Shown one piece after another: positions 7,686-15,937 of a stretch of 21,209 nucleotides of DNA; within the stretch, counting starts at the first letter, position 1; every line of letters begins with the position of its first letter. Made by a program: the position numbers and the translations under genes. Source of the DNA: Acidobacteriota bacterium (GTDB taxonomy: Bacteria; Acidobacteriota; Terriglobia; Acidiferrales; UBA7541); contig QHYF01000081.1 in NCBI GenBank assembly GCA_003224075.1, positions 1-21,209 on the forward strand. The letters are read 5' to 3'. The notes under the pieces were generated by a model. The model did no database searches. It had not been told where the DNA came from and saw only the letters and a program-made list of their open reading frames with translations.

Positions 7686-8726
7686 ATGAATAAGAACGGT
7701 TACAACTTGAGGTCGGTCTTCAGCCTGTTTTCCTCCGACCTCGCGATCGATCTGGGCACCGCGAACACGCTGGTGTTCTCGCACGGCAAGGGCATTGTCG
7801 TCAACGAGCCCTCGATCGTGGCCATCAACAAGGCCAGCGGAGATGTGGTTGCCGTGGGCCGGGAAGCAAAAGAGATGCTCGGGCGCACACCGGGCAACGT
7901 GGTCGCCATCAAGCCCATGAAAGACGGCGTCATCGCGGATTTCAAGGTCACGGAAAAGATGCTGACGTATTTCATTCAGAAGGCGCACAACCGCCGCGTG
8001 CTGGTGCATCCGCGGATCGTCATCGGCGTGCCGAGCGAAATCACTCCGGTGGAGAAGCGCGCCGTGCAGGACTCCGCCTACCGCGCGCGCGCCAGCGAAG
8101 TGTACCTCGTCGAGCAGGCCATGGCTGCGGCCATTGGCGCCGGCCTGCCGATTGAAGAACCCTCCGGAAATATGGTCGTGGACATCGGCGGAGGCACCAC
8201 GGATATTGCCGTCATTTCGATGAGCGGTATCGTTTACTCGCGTTCGGTGCGCGTGGCGGGAAACGAGATGGACGAAGCCGTCATGCAATACCTGAAGCGC
8301 AAGTACAACCTGCTCGTTGGCGAACGCACTGCCGAACAGATCAAGATGGAGATTGGCTCCGCGTACCCGCTGGAAAAGCCCCTCACCATGGAAGTGAAAG
8401 GCCGCAATCTCATCGAAGGTGTGCCGCGAACCGTCACCATCGACGACAGTGAAATCCGCGAGGCCTTGAGCGAGTGCGTCGCGACTATTCTCAACGCGGT
8501 GCGCGTGGCGCTGGAGCGCACACCCCCGGAGCTTTCCGCGGACATCAGCGACCGCGGTATCGTCCTCACGGGCGGCGGCGCCTTGCTCAAGAATCTCGAC
8601 AAGCGCATCCGCGAAGAAACAGGTTTGCCGGTTTCCATCGCGGATGATCCGCTCGCGTCGGTGGTGCTCGGCACGGGCAAAATGCTGAGCGACTTTAAGT
8701 TGCTGCGCCAGGTTTGCATTGATTAG
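7686..8726 (+). CDS. mreB: Rod shape-determining protein MreB
   Basis: A bacterial actin that polymerises under the inner membrane and directs the elongasome (MreC, MreD, RodA, PBP2). The start at 7686 gives 346 aa, the usual length, and has a GGGGGGA ribosome site 9 nt upstream. Earlier in-frame starts at 7605 and 7677 would add a non-conserved tail. ATPase motifs are intact: phosphate-1 AIDLGTANTL (residues 20-29), the catalytic Glu of LVEQ (143), phosphate-2 VVDIGGGTTDIAV (164-176), and the adenosine motif LTGGGALL (294-301). It is followed by mreC on the same strand after 205 nt. Confidence 0.98.
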   Translation: MNKNGYNLRSVFSLFSSDLAIDLGTANTLVFSHGKGIVVNEPSIVAINKASGDVVAVGREAKEMLGRTPGNVVAIKPMKDGVIADFKVTEKMLTYFIQKAHNRRVLVHPRIVIGVPSEITPVEKRAVQDSAYRARASEVYLVEQAMAAAIGAGLPIEEPSGNMVVDIGGGTTDIAVISMSGIVYSRSVRVAGNEMDEAVMQYLKRKYNLLVGERTAEQIKMEIGSAYPLEKPLTMEVKGRNLIEGVPRTVTIDDSEIREALSECVATILNAVRVALERTPPELSADISDRGIVLTGGGALLKNLDKRIREETGLPVSIADDPLASVVLGTGKMLSDFKLLRQVCID

Positions 8727-8736
8727 CAAAACGGTT

Positions 8737-8928
8737 TTGGTTCCTAGCTCTTGGTCTTTGGTTCTTAGAAATCAGTTCTCGGTTGCGCGGGTGATGCTTC
8801 AACTCTTGGCTCTTCGTCAGAACCCATAAGTGACGACTGGGAACTGGATACCGGTAATCGGGAGTCGCTAGTTATCAGCCGCTAGTCACTCTTCACGAGT
8901 CGCGAAACGCGAATCACGAGTCACGAAA
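8737..8928 (+). repeat. Degenerate 7-bp-period repeats filling the mreB-mreC spacer
   Basis: The spacer reads almost throughout in 7-base units. Block 1 (8737-8785) has seven units near TTGGTTC, for example TTGGTTC, TTGGTCT, TTGGTTC, TCAGTTC, TCGGTTG. Block 2 (8835-8890) has eight units such as GACTGGG, AACTGGA, AATCGGG, AGTCGCT, AGCCGCT, AGTCACT. Block 3 (8894-8928) has five: CACGAGT, CGCGAAA, CGCGAAT, CACGAGT, CACGAAA. Block 3 ends 3 nt before the mreC start codon. The section 8786-8834 is less regular. Confidence 0.75.
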
Positions 8929-8931
8929 CAA

Positions 8932-9834
8932 ATGATCGCCATTCCCTCTCGCCACAAATCGCTGGTCCTGCTCGCAGGAGTCATCGTGCTGCAGGTCATC
9001 CTGCTGGCAATGCAGATCAAGCGCGACTCGCAAGGACGGCTCCTTCGCGTCTGGACCGTCGGCGCGGTTTCGCCGTTCGAACGCGCTGGTTCCTACGGCT
9101 TCGGCTGGTTTCGAGACACCTGGCGTCACTACTTCGCCCTGCGGAATACCACGAAGGAAAACGAGCGGCTTAGGGAGGAGAACGACGCGCTGAAACTGCA
9201 AGTGGCACAGCTTCAAGGCAAGGCCGCGGAAGCCGACCGGCTCGCCGTGCTGCTCAGTTTCCGGAAATCCCACGCGGATGTTCCCATGATAGGCGCGCGG
9301 GTGATTGGCGCAAGCGCCGGAGCGGCGAGCCAGACGATTCAGCTGGATCGCGGCGAGCGCGACGGCATCAGGAGAAACATGGGAGTGATCACTCCGGATG
9401 GGGTGATCGGAAAAGTCGTGGAATCATATTCGAATACGTCCCAGGTTCTTCTTCTAACGGATAAGGAAAGCGGCGTCGGCGCGACGCTGGCCGATTCCCG
9501 CATCCAGAGCCCTGTCGGCGGACAGGGCGAGCCCTTGCTGATTATGAAATACGTTCCGAATGATGACTCGGTGAATCTCGGCGAACGCGTCGTCACCAGC
9601 GGTATGGACCGAATCTTTCCGCGCGATTTGCCGGTGGGAACGGTCACCGATATCAAGCCCGGCAATCCGTTCAAGCAAATTCGCATCAAGCCGGCGGCCA
9701 ATCTCGAGCGCCTGGAAGAGGTGATCGTTCTTCTATCGCTTCATCCTTTGGAGATGAAGAGCGAAGCGGACCCCGCGGCGGCGCAGCCCTCCACGCCCGG
9801 CGTTGCCAATTCTTCTACGGTGGCAAAACCATGA
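8932..9834 (+). CDS. mreC: Rod shape-determining protein MreC
   Basis: A 300-aa bitopic inner-membrane protein whose periplasmic part activates the RodA-PBP2 synthase. It has a transmembrane helix at about 10-27, a coiled coil at about 74-108 (KENERLREENDALKLQV) for dimerisation, then the conserved double beta-barrel region (about 118-270). That region carries GARVIGAS, the run RDGIRRNMGVITPDGVIGKV, and GERVVTSGMDRIFPRDLPVG. The tail is Pro/Ala-rich, as in many homologues. The start has no visible Shine-Dalgarno: the 35 nt upstream are heptamer repeats ending CACGAAACAA. The stop overlaps the mreD start as ATGA, implying translational coupling. Confidence 0.96.
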   Translation: MIAIPSRHKSLVLLAGVIVLQVILLAMQIKRDSQGRLLRVWTVGAVSPFERAGSYGFGWFRDTWRHYFALRNTTKENERLREENDALKLQVAQLQGKAAEADRLAVLLSFRKSHADVPMIGARVIGASAGAASQTIQLDRGERDGIRRNMGVITPDGVIGKVVESYSNTSQVLLLTDKESGVGATLADSRIQSPVGGQGEPLLIMKYVPNDDSVNLGERVVTSGMDRIFPRDLPVGTVTDIKPGNPFKQIRIKPAANLERLEEVIVLLSLHPLEMKSEADPAAAQPSTPGVANSSTVAKP

Positions 9835-10364
9835 TCGACACCTTTGAAATCCGAGGCGGCGGATCGCACATCGAGGTGCACAAATTTCGCGCCGGCGCCA
9901 TCATCATCGCCACGCTGCTGGCGCTGGTGATCCAGGCATCGTTTCCGGTTCATTTTGCCAGAGCGGCTATCCTGGATTTGCCTTTGCTCGTGACGATTTA
10001 TTTCGGTCTCAGCAGGCGCAATCCTTCCACCGGACTTCTCCTGGGCATGTCCATCGGTTTGCTCCAGGACAGCCTCAGCGGCCCCACGGTTCCCCTGGGG
10101 CTCTACGGCATCGCCAAAACCATCATTGGGTATCTCGCTTCCTCCATTGGGGCACGCTTGGATACCGAGCATCCCGCGGCACGCTTCGCCCTTACCGCTG
10201 TTTTCTTCATCGCGCACCAAGGACTGATCAGTCTCACGCGCCGCATTCTGCTGGCGCAGCCCGAATCCTGGTTCAATATGCGCCTCTTCATCGCCGCGCT
10301 CGTCAACGCCATCGTCGCCGTTTTCCTTTTCCTCCTGCTAGACCGCCTTCGCAAACGCTCCTAA
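9831..10364 (+). CDS. mreD: Rod shape-determining protein MreD
   Basis: A 177-aa polytopic membrane protein, part of the elongasome with MreB and MreC. Five or six hydrophobic helices are visible at about 22-40, 46-62, 67-82, 92-108, 117-138 and 147-171, and it ends in a basic tail (LLDRLRKRS). The start overlaps the mreC stop by 4 nt (ATGA). Length and position are typical of the family, which diverges strongly in sequence. It converges on thrC with a gap of only 19 nt and no terminator-like hairpin between them. Confidence 0.92.
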   Translation: MIDTFEIRGGGSHIEVHKFRAGAIIIATLLALVIQASFPVHFARAAILDLPLLVTIYFGLSRRNPSTGLLLGMSIGLLQDSLSGPTVPLGLYGIAKTIIGYLASSIGARLDTEHPAARFALTAVFFIAHQGLISLTRRILLAQPESWFNMRLFIAALVNAIVAVFLFLLLDRLRKRS

Positions 10365-10383
10365 AAGTGTGCCGGTTATCGCG

Positions 10384-11685
10384 TTAGTGCCCTGATAAGA
10401 ATTGCTTGAAGTCATCGTAGGCGCTCGATATTGGAAGAGATAGCTTCGCGCGTTTGAGACAAGCAGCGAGGCGATCTGGAAGCGGGGGTGCTGTGCCGAT
10501 GGCTTTCGTCACAACATCGGCGAACTTTGCCGGATGCGCTGTGGCCAGAACCAAGCCTTGTGCCGGTTTCGGATGCTCGTGCTTGTAGGCTTCCCATCCG
10601 AGAACGCCCACAGCCGTGTGCGGATCGCAGATGTAGCCGTAACGCTCGTACACCACGCGCATCTCGCGAAGCGTTTCTTCGTCCGTCGCGCCGTGGCCCC
10701 AAATCTCTTTCTGGACGTATTCAAGGCGACTCCGCGACAGATCCAGCAGCCGCGGAAAATTGTTGGGATTGCCCACATCCATGGCGTTCGAATACGTGGC
10801 CGTTGCGGGCCGCGGATGATATTCACCCGTTCGCAGGTATTCCGGCACGACATCATTGATGTTCGTGGCCGCCACAAATTTCTCCACCGGCAGCCCGATA
10901 CGCTTGGCAAAGATTCCAGCCGTCAGATTGCCGAAATTTCCGCTTGGCACGGAAACGATCAGCGGCACTGAAGCCACCGGCAACTGGCGGTACGCCGCTA
11001 CGTGATAAAACATCTGCGGCAGAAGCCGCCCGATATTGATCGAGTTCGCCGAACTGAGGAATGCCCGCTTATTGAGGTCCGCGTCCGAAAAGGCCTGCTT
11101 CACGAGCCGCTGGCAATCATCGAATGTGCCCGCCACTTCCAGCGCCGTAATGTTTTCGCCCAGCGTCGTGAACTGTTTTTCCTGCGCTTCGCTGATGCGC
11201 TTCGAGGGATAGAGAATCACCACGCGAATTCCCGGCACGCCCAAAAATCCGTGCGCCACCGCGCTCCCCGTATCTCCAGACGTCGCCACCAGCACGGTCA
11301 GCGGCCGCGTCTCGCTACGCACGAAGTAACCCATCAGCCGCGCCATGAAGCGCGCGCCGAAATCCTTGAAGGCCAGCGTTGGCCCGTGAAACAGCTCCAG
11401 GATGTGCAGCCCCGGCGATAGCGAAACCAGCTTTACGGGAAAGTTGATGGCCTCGCTCACCACTTGCCACAGCACTTCTTCCGGCACATCGGGAGTGGCG
11501 AACGGCTTCACCACGCGGAAACACACTTCCGTGAACGGCAGCCGCCGAAATTCTTCCAGTTCCTCCGGCGAATGCCGCGCAATTTCCACAGGCATGTACA
11601 GCCCGCCGTCGGGCGCAAGCCCGCGCAACACCGCGCCGCGCAGCGATGTGAGCGGCGCGTTTCGGACTGTGCTCCGGTATCTCAT
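10384..11685 (-). CDS. thrC: Threonine synthase
   Basis: A PLP enzyme converting O-phospho-L-homoserine to L-threonine, the last step of threonine synthesis, in the cytoplasm. At 433 aa it fits the shorter E. coli-like clade: N-terminal RSTVRNAPLTSLRGAVLRGLAPDGG region, PLP-binding Lys107 in LAFKDFGARF, phosphate-binding SGDTGSA (136-142), SANSINIGRL, and SGNFGNLTAG. GGTGAG overlapping the stop codon of the upstream kinase gene lies about 9 nt before the ATG, so translation of the two genes is probably coupled. The pair is transcribed against the elongasome genes and separates mreD from mrdA. Confidence 0.97.
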   Translation of the reverse strand: MRYRSTVRNAPLTSLRGAVLRGLAPDGGLYMPVEIARHSPEELEEFRRLPFTEVCFRVVKPFATPDVPEEVLWQVVSEAINFPVKLVSLSPGLHILELFHGPTLAFKDFGARFMARLMGYFVRSETRPLTVLVATSGDTGSAVAHGFLGVPGIRVVILYPSKRISEAQEKQFTTLGENITALEVAGTFDDCQRLVKQAFSDADLNKRAFLSSANSINIGRLLPQMFYHVAAYRQLPVASVPLIVSVPSGNFGNLTAGIFAKRIGLPVEKFVAATNINDVVPEYLRTGEYHPRPATATYSNAMDVGNPNNFPRLLDLSRSRLEYVQKEIWGHGATDEETLREMRVVYERYGYICDPHTAVGVLGWEAYKHEHPKPAQGLVLATAHPAKFADVVTKAIGTAPPLPDRLAACLKRAKLSLPISSAYDDFKQFLSGH

Positions 11686-11695
11686 CGAATCGCAC

Positions 11696-12364
11696 TCACC
11701 GCGCGCCTTCGATTTTGCTTTGAATCATTTTCAGAAACGCATCCGCGTCCAGAGACGCGTCCCGCAACGCTGCAACTGGCAGCGTGCAGTGTGCAAGCGC
11801 TTCATAACTTTGGCGCCGCGCTGCGATCAGCGCCGGATAACACCGCGACACGGTTTCCCGAGGCGGTTCTCCGGGCTTCGCCCGAAATGCTCCGCGCCAC
11901 AACACCGGCTTTGGATCGTTCAGATATCTTTCGATCAGCACCTGCTGTTCTTCTGCCGAGGCCGCGAGATACACGATTGTCATGTGGCGGCGCAAGCGCA
12001 TCAGCAAATTGTTCCCGGTGTAAATCACGCTTCCGGTGGTGTCCAACACCAGAGATTTTTCCGGCTGTTGTTCGAGTTCGGTTAAGACTTCATCCAACGC
12101 GCGAATCTCTTCTGCCAGATACTCAGCCTCGCGCTCGGCATACGTTGCGCTGTCCGGCCAGCCCATCCACCGAGCCACGCCATTGATCCCCTCGTAACCG
12201 CCAGCCGCGAGCTTGGGTGCGAGCCTCTCCTCAATCCTGTCGTCGCAGGAAATCGCCGGATGCCCGCTTGCCGCTAACTTCTTTGTCCAGAACGTCTTCC
12301 CGGTTCCCGACATGCCCACCAGGGCCAGCCGCAGTGGCCTTTCTTTGTGTGTTTCGCGGGTCAT
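11696..12364 (-). CDS. P-loop small-molecule kinase (shikimate-kinase-like)
   Basis: A 222-aa cytoplasmic kinase with a clear Walker A loop GMSGTGKT (17-24). Its ISCDDRIEERL (38-48) corresponds to the substrate-binding DxxIE motif of shikimate kinases. GGYEGINGVARWMGW follows at about 55-69 and the Walker B-like strand SLVLDTTGSVIY at about 104-115. A typical shikimate kinase has about 170 aa and a GGG substrate motif; here only GG is seen, and the C-terminal half is longer. The substrate may therefore differ. It is directly upstream of thrC (10-nt gap, coupled). No strong ribosome site precedes the ATG. Candidate roles are shikimate kinase, a nucleoside-type kinase, or an unorthodox homoserine kinase suggested only by context. 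Confidence 0.85.
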   Translation of the reverse strand: MTRETHKERPLRLALVGMSGTGKTFWTKKLAASGHPAISCDDRIEERLAPKLAAGGYEGINGVARWMGWPDSATYAEREAEYLAEEIRALDEVLTELEQQPEKSLVLDTTGSVIYTGNNLLMRLRRHMTIVYLAASAEEQQVLIERYLNDPKPVLWRGAFRAKPGEPPRETVSRCYPALIAARRQSYEALAHCTLPVAALRDASLDADAFLKMIQSKIEGAR

Positions 12365-12745
12365 AAGAGAATTGCTTAGAGTAGCCTGATACCCGCAGTG
12401 CGAGCAACCGCCGCCGCGGCAATTCGCAACCCGTCATGGTCACCAATGCAGGTCTGGAACCTGTCCCCCAGGACGGCTTGCGGCCCATTCTCCCAAATGC
12501 TACGTTTAGAAAGACTTCTGCTGCTTCATGCAGCGGGAGTCCGGCGGCGATTCGGGAGTTCCGGGAGATTTTTTCGTCGGCCCAGCTTCGAGGAAATTTT
12601 CAACGGACATTTTCGGCGTGACTCCGGCCGGGTCGGGGTCAACTCGAAACCCACGCTGTGGATTTTTTTCGTGACGCGAGTTTAATCCGGCAGGGCCGGA
12701 AGGGCATGAAGCCCTGAGACTGAAATACTCGCGCGCGGGGTTTTC
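12365..12745. other. Intergenic region, divergent kinase-thrC / mrdA-rodA
   Basis: A 381-nt spacer that must carry promoters for both directions. A TTTAAT hexamer at 12681-12686 is a fair -10 for mrdA, but no acceptable -35 lies at the right distance. Two adjacent hairpins occupy 12686-12715. The remaining short open frames show no domain, ribosome site or coding character. Confidence 0.5.
12686..12715 (+). repeat. Tandem hairpins before mrdA, the first with core CCGGC-N3-GCCGG
   Basis: TCCGGC-AGG-GCCGGA (12686-12700) is a perfect 6-bp stem with a 3-nt loop. It is followed at once by AGGGC-ATGAA-GCCCT (12701-12715), a perfect 5-bp stem. No T-run follows. The first hairpin has the same core as three others at 15938, 15983 and 16227. 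The pair lies 30 nt before the GTG start of mrdA, so it is within its leader or promoter. Confidence 0.65.
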
Positions 12746-14686
12746 GTGTCGTACTGGTTCCGCAATGACAATCGATTGCCGCAGGCGCGGCTGGCCGTGG
12801 CCTCCTACATCATCGTGGGAATGATCGGCGTGCTGCTGCTCGGCTTCTGGAAGCTCCAGGTCGTCGACTCCGAGAAGTACACTTCGATGGCCGAGCGTAA
12901 CCGCGTGCGCGAGATTCCGGTCATTGCACCGCGTGGCCGCATGCTGGACCGCGACGGACGCGTGCTGGTCGATAATCGTCCGTCCTTCAGCGTGTTGCTG
13001 CTTCGCGATGAACCCGGGCAGGTCGAAAGGTATCTTCCGGCTATCGCCGATGGCTTGGGCGTTTCGCTCGACGACTTGAAGGACCAGCTAAGCAATACGA
13101 AAACTCTTCCGAAATTCCAGCCCATCATCATCAAACCTGAAGCTTCGACCGCGGACGTTGCCTTCATCGAATCGCACCGATCGGACATCCCGGTGCTCGA
13201 AATGATCTCCGTCTCCCGCCGCCGTTATCTCCCGGGCGGTTTTCTTGCTCATGCCGTGGGCTATGTGGGTGAGGTCAGCGAGCAGCAGATCGACGCCAGC
13301 AATGGCAGACTGCGCATGGGCGACTTCGCCGGCAAATTCGGCCTCGAACGGCAATACAACGATAGCCTGATGGGCACGGACGGGAAGCGCCGCGTCATCG
13401 TGAACAGCATCGGAAAAGAAGTGGGCCGCCTCGCTACCCAGGAGGCCGTTCCGGGCAAGCAGATTCAGCTCACCATTGACTACGACCTGCAGCAAATCGC
13501 CGAACAGTCTCTTGGCCCGCGAGAAGGCGCGGTGGTCGCGTTGGATCCGAGCAGCGGTGAAGTGCTCGCGATGCTCAGCCATCCGGCGATGGATCCCAAC
13601 GATTTCGCCGTGCGCGTTTCGTCGGACGAATGGAAGCAGTTGAACGAAGATCCGGCAAAACCCTTGCTCAATCGCGCCATTCAGGCGCAACTGGCTCCCG
13701 GTTCCATATTCAAGATCATCATGGCCACGGCCATGCTCGAATCAAAAACACCTCCCGAGAGCTTCACCACTTTCTGCCCGGGTTATGCCACCTTTTACAA
13801 CCGCCAGTTCAAATGCTGGGTCTATGGCAAGAGTGCCCATGGCTTCGTCAACCTCCACAAGGGCATCGTGCAATCCTGTGACGTTTTCTTCTATAACGTG
13901 GGCCAGCGCCTCGGTATCGAGCGCATCTCCTATTACGCCTCCAAACTTGGCTTGGGTCACAGGACCGGGATCGATCTGCCTTCGGAAGAAAGCGGCCTCG
14001 TGCCCAGCGAGCAGTGGGTGCAGCGCGTTTATCACCGTAAGTGGTATCCCGGGGAGACCATCTCAGTGGCCGTGGGTCAGGGCGCTGTGACCTCCACTCC
14101 CCTGCAACTCGCGTATATGATTGGCGGCATCGCCTCCGCCGGCGTTTTCAAGCAACCGCATTTGTTGATGGGTGCGCAAAATGTGGGGGAAGAAAAATTT
14201 CCCATTTCCGAGTCCACCGTCGAAAAAGTTACCGACGCGATGTACGGCGTGGTAAACGAGGACGGCGGCACGGCCAAAAGCGTCAGGCTGCCTGGAATCG
14301 AATTCAGTGGAAAATCCGGTACCGCGCAGGTAATCGGATACGCCGCGCGCGATCGGTTTGGGAAACAAAAGAAATTTGAAGACAACGCCTGGTTTGTGGG
14401 CTATGCGCCGCGCCGCAACCCGGAGATAGTTGTCGCCGTGTTGGTGCAGGAAAGCGGGAAACACGGCAGCGAAGCTGCCGGGCCCGTTGTCCGTGACGTC
14501 ATCAAGGCCTATTACGACAAGAAAACCAGAAAGACACAGGGCCAGTACACCGCCGAATACAAACGGTATGATCTTGGGAAGGGCTTGGCTCCTGCGGCGG
14601 CGATCGCTCCGCGGTCAGCTGTGAAGCCGGAAGATAGCGCCGCAATCGTGCCCGCGCGCGTCGCAAGCGCGCCCGCGCAGCGTTGA
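12746..14686 (+). CDS. mrdA: Penicillin-binding protein 2 (elongasome transpeptidase)
   Basis: A 646-aa class B PBP that cross-links new peptidoglycan during elongation, working with RodA. It has one transmembrane helix at about 19-36, then the pedestal/dimerisation domain (60-235, with RGRMLDRDGRVL at 63-74). The transpeptidase domain holds the catalytic SxxK as SIFK (Ser320), SCD (377-379, the SxN position, a normal PBP2 variant) and KSGT (523-526). Cys344 and Cys357 with HG at 365-366 recall the conserved region near the active site. The C-terminal 50 residues are Ala/Pro-rich and poorly conserved. It starts with GTG; the leader GCGGGG 5 nt upstream is the ribosome site. rodA follows after 115 nt. 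Confidence 0.96.
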   Translation: MSYWFRNDNRLPQARLAVASYIIVGMIGVLLLGFWKLQVVDSEKYTSMAERNRVREIPVIAPRGRMLDRDGRVLVDNRPSFSVLLLRDEPGQVERYLPAIADGLGVSLDDLKDQLSNTKTLPKFQPIIIKPEASTADVAFIESHRSDIPVLEMISVSRRRYLPGGFLAHAVGYVGEVSEQQIDASNGRLRMGDFAGKFGLERQYNDSLMGTDGKRRVIVNSIGKEVGRLATQEAVPGKQIQLTIDYDLQQIAEQSLGPREGAVVALDPSSGEVLAMLSHPAMDPNDFAVRVSSDEWKQLNEDPAKPLLNRAIQAQLAPGSIFKIIMATAMLESKTPPESFTTFCPGYATFYNRQFKCWVYGKSAHGFVNLHKGIVQSCDVFFYNVGQRLGIERISYYASKLGLGHRTGIDLPSEESGLVPSEQWVQRVYHRKWYPGETISVAVGQGAVTSTPLQLAYMIGGIASAGVFKQPHLLMGAQNVGEEKFPISESTVEKVTDAMYGVVNEDGGTAKSVRLPGIEFSGKSGTAQVIGYAARDRFGKQKKFEDNAWFVGYAPRRNPEIVVAVLVQESGKHGSEAAGPVVRDVIKAYYDKKTRKTQGQYTAEYKRYDLGKGLAPAAAIAPRSAVKPEDSAAIVPARVASAPAQR

Positions 14687-14765
14687 AGGATTCTATGATT
14701 TCATTTGAAACGAAGCGAAGCGCCCATCCCCAGCGTGCCGTTTTCCGCCCCGGGGTTTTCCTTAG

Positions 14766-14793
14766 CTTTCAACTTTTGACTTTTGACTTTCAA
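14766..14793 (+). repeat. Four 7-bp units immediately before rodA
   Basis: CTTTCAA, CTTTTGA, CTTTTGA and CTTTCAA follow without interruption and end 8 nt before the rodA ATG. The period is the same as in the mreB-mreC spacer although the unit differs. They occupy the place where a Shine-Dalgarno sequence would be expected; none is present. Confidence 0.8.
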
Positions 14794-14801
14794 CCCCTTC
14801 C

Positions 14802-15914
14802 ATGAAAGACGCACCGGGAACACGCGATTACGATTGGTTGTTGCTGGCCATACTTGCCGGAATTTGCGCGCTTGGCGTATTGGAAATCTATTCCGCCACG
14901 CACGGCAGCTCCCTCGCCGGCATGCACATGAAGCAGGTGCGCTGGCTGATCGTCGGTTTCATCCTGATGTTCGCGCTTTCGCGATTGGATTATCACCTTA
15001 TCCTCGACCAGGCGCCCATCCTCTATCTAATTGGCCTCGCGGCTCTCGCCGCTGTTCTTCTGATCGGGCATACGCGCTTTGGCGCCAAACGCTGGATCCC
15101 CATTCCGGCCCTGGGAGAATTTCTCCAGGTGTCAGAATTGGTCAAATTGATTATAATCATTGTATTGGCGCGCTTCTTTGCCGAAGTGCGCACAGATCAG
15201 CTTGATCTGCGTGATTTGATCAAGGCAGGGTTTTTGGTAGGTATTCCGCTGGTCTTGATACTCAAGCAGCCCGATTTGGGCACCGCCCTCGTGCTGATGC
15301 CCATGCTGGTCGTGGGAGCTTTTCTGGCGGGCTTGCAGTGGCAGCACGCAGCGGTTTTTTCGTTGGCGGGGATTCTGCTGGTGGGGTCGGTTTTTTATCC
15401 ACCTGTCAGCCGGCACATCCTCAAGCCGTATCAGCGGGAAAGAATTACCTCTTTCCTGCACCCGGAAGAGGACGCCAAGGGCTCCGGCTATCAGCTCTTG
15501 CAGTCTAAGATTGCCGTGGGTTCAGGGGGCTTCTGGGGGAAAGGCTTCAGTAACGGAAGTCAGAATCAACTGGGCTACATCCCCGTCCGCTATTCCGATT
15601 TCATCATGTCGGCGTGGGCTGAAGAACAGGGATTCAAGGGCGTGCTAGTTGCCCTCGGGCTGTATATGGCGCTTCTGCTTCGCTTGGTGCAGAATGCTCA
15701 ACGCGCGAAAGATCGCGCGGGAATGTTTCTGGTCATGGGCGTGGCTGCGGCGCTGGGTTTCCATGTGTTGGTTAACGTGGCCATGGTGATCGGCGCCATG
15801 CCGGTAACCGGCATCCCCTTGCCGTTGATGAGCTACGGGGGTTCCGCCACGTTGTTTGTTTTCCTGGCGATTGGCCTGGTGATGAACGTGCGGCTTCGCC
15901 GCTTCGTCAACTGA
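14802..15914 (+). CDS. rodA: Rod shape-determining protein RodA (SEDS glycosyltransferase)
   Basis: A 370-aa polytopic SEDS protein that polymerises lipid II glycan strands during elongation together with PBP2. About ten hydrophobic helices are visible. Family landmarks are GAKRWI (94-99), LKQPDLGTALV (154-164), the loop with QSKIAVGSGGFWGKGF (234-249), and YSDFIMSAWAEEQGF (264-278). Asp266 there aligns with the catalytic Asp of E. coli RodA (D262). LPLMSYGGSA (340-349) follows near the end. The C-terminus NVRLRRFVN is typical, so the gene appears complete. No Shine-Dalgarno is seen before the ATG; heptamer repeats lie there instead. It shares direction with mrdA and the RNase gene. Confidence 0.96.
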   Translation: MKDAPGTRDYDWLLLAILAGICALGVLEIYSATHGSSLAGMHMKQVRWLIVGFILMFALSRLDYHLILDQAPILYLIGLAALAAVLLIGHTRFGAKRWIPIPALGEFLQVSELVKLIIIIVLARFFAEVRTDQLDLRDLIKAGFLVGIPLVLILKQPDLGTALVLMPMLVVGAFLAGLQWQHAAVFSLAGILLVGSVFYPPVSRHILKPYQRERITSFLHPEEDAKGSGYQLLQSKIAVGSGGFWGKGFSNGSQNQLGYIPVRYSDFIMSAWAEEQGFKGVLVALGLYMALLLRLVQNAQRAKDRAGMFLVMGVAAALGFHVLVNVAMVIGAMPVTGIPLPLMSYGGSATLFVFLAIGLVMNVRLRRFVN

Positions 15915-15937
15915 CCGAGCCGCCAGTGCCGCGTGAA

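Noticed and set aside
7629..8729. 366-aa minus-strand open frame opposite mreB
   Set aside because: It is a shadow of a highly conserved gene in GC-rich DNA; the His/Arg/Asp-rich translation is typical of antisense frames.
8737..8928. Heptamer region considered as a CRISPR array
   Set aside because: Units are 7 bases, contiguous and degenerate; there are no spacers of constant length and no cas genes nearby.
12231..12488. 85-aa minus-strand frame spanning the kinase start
   Set aside because: It overlaps the Walker A region of the kinase in another frame and has no coding character.
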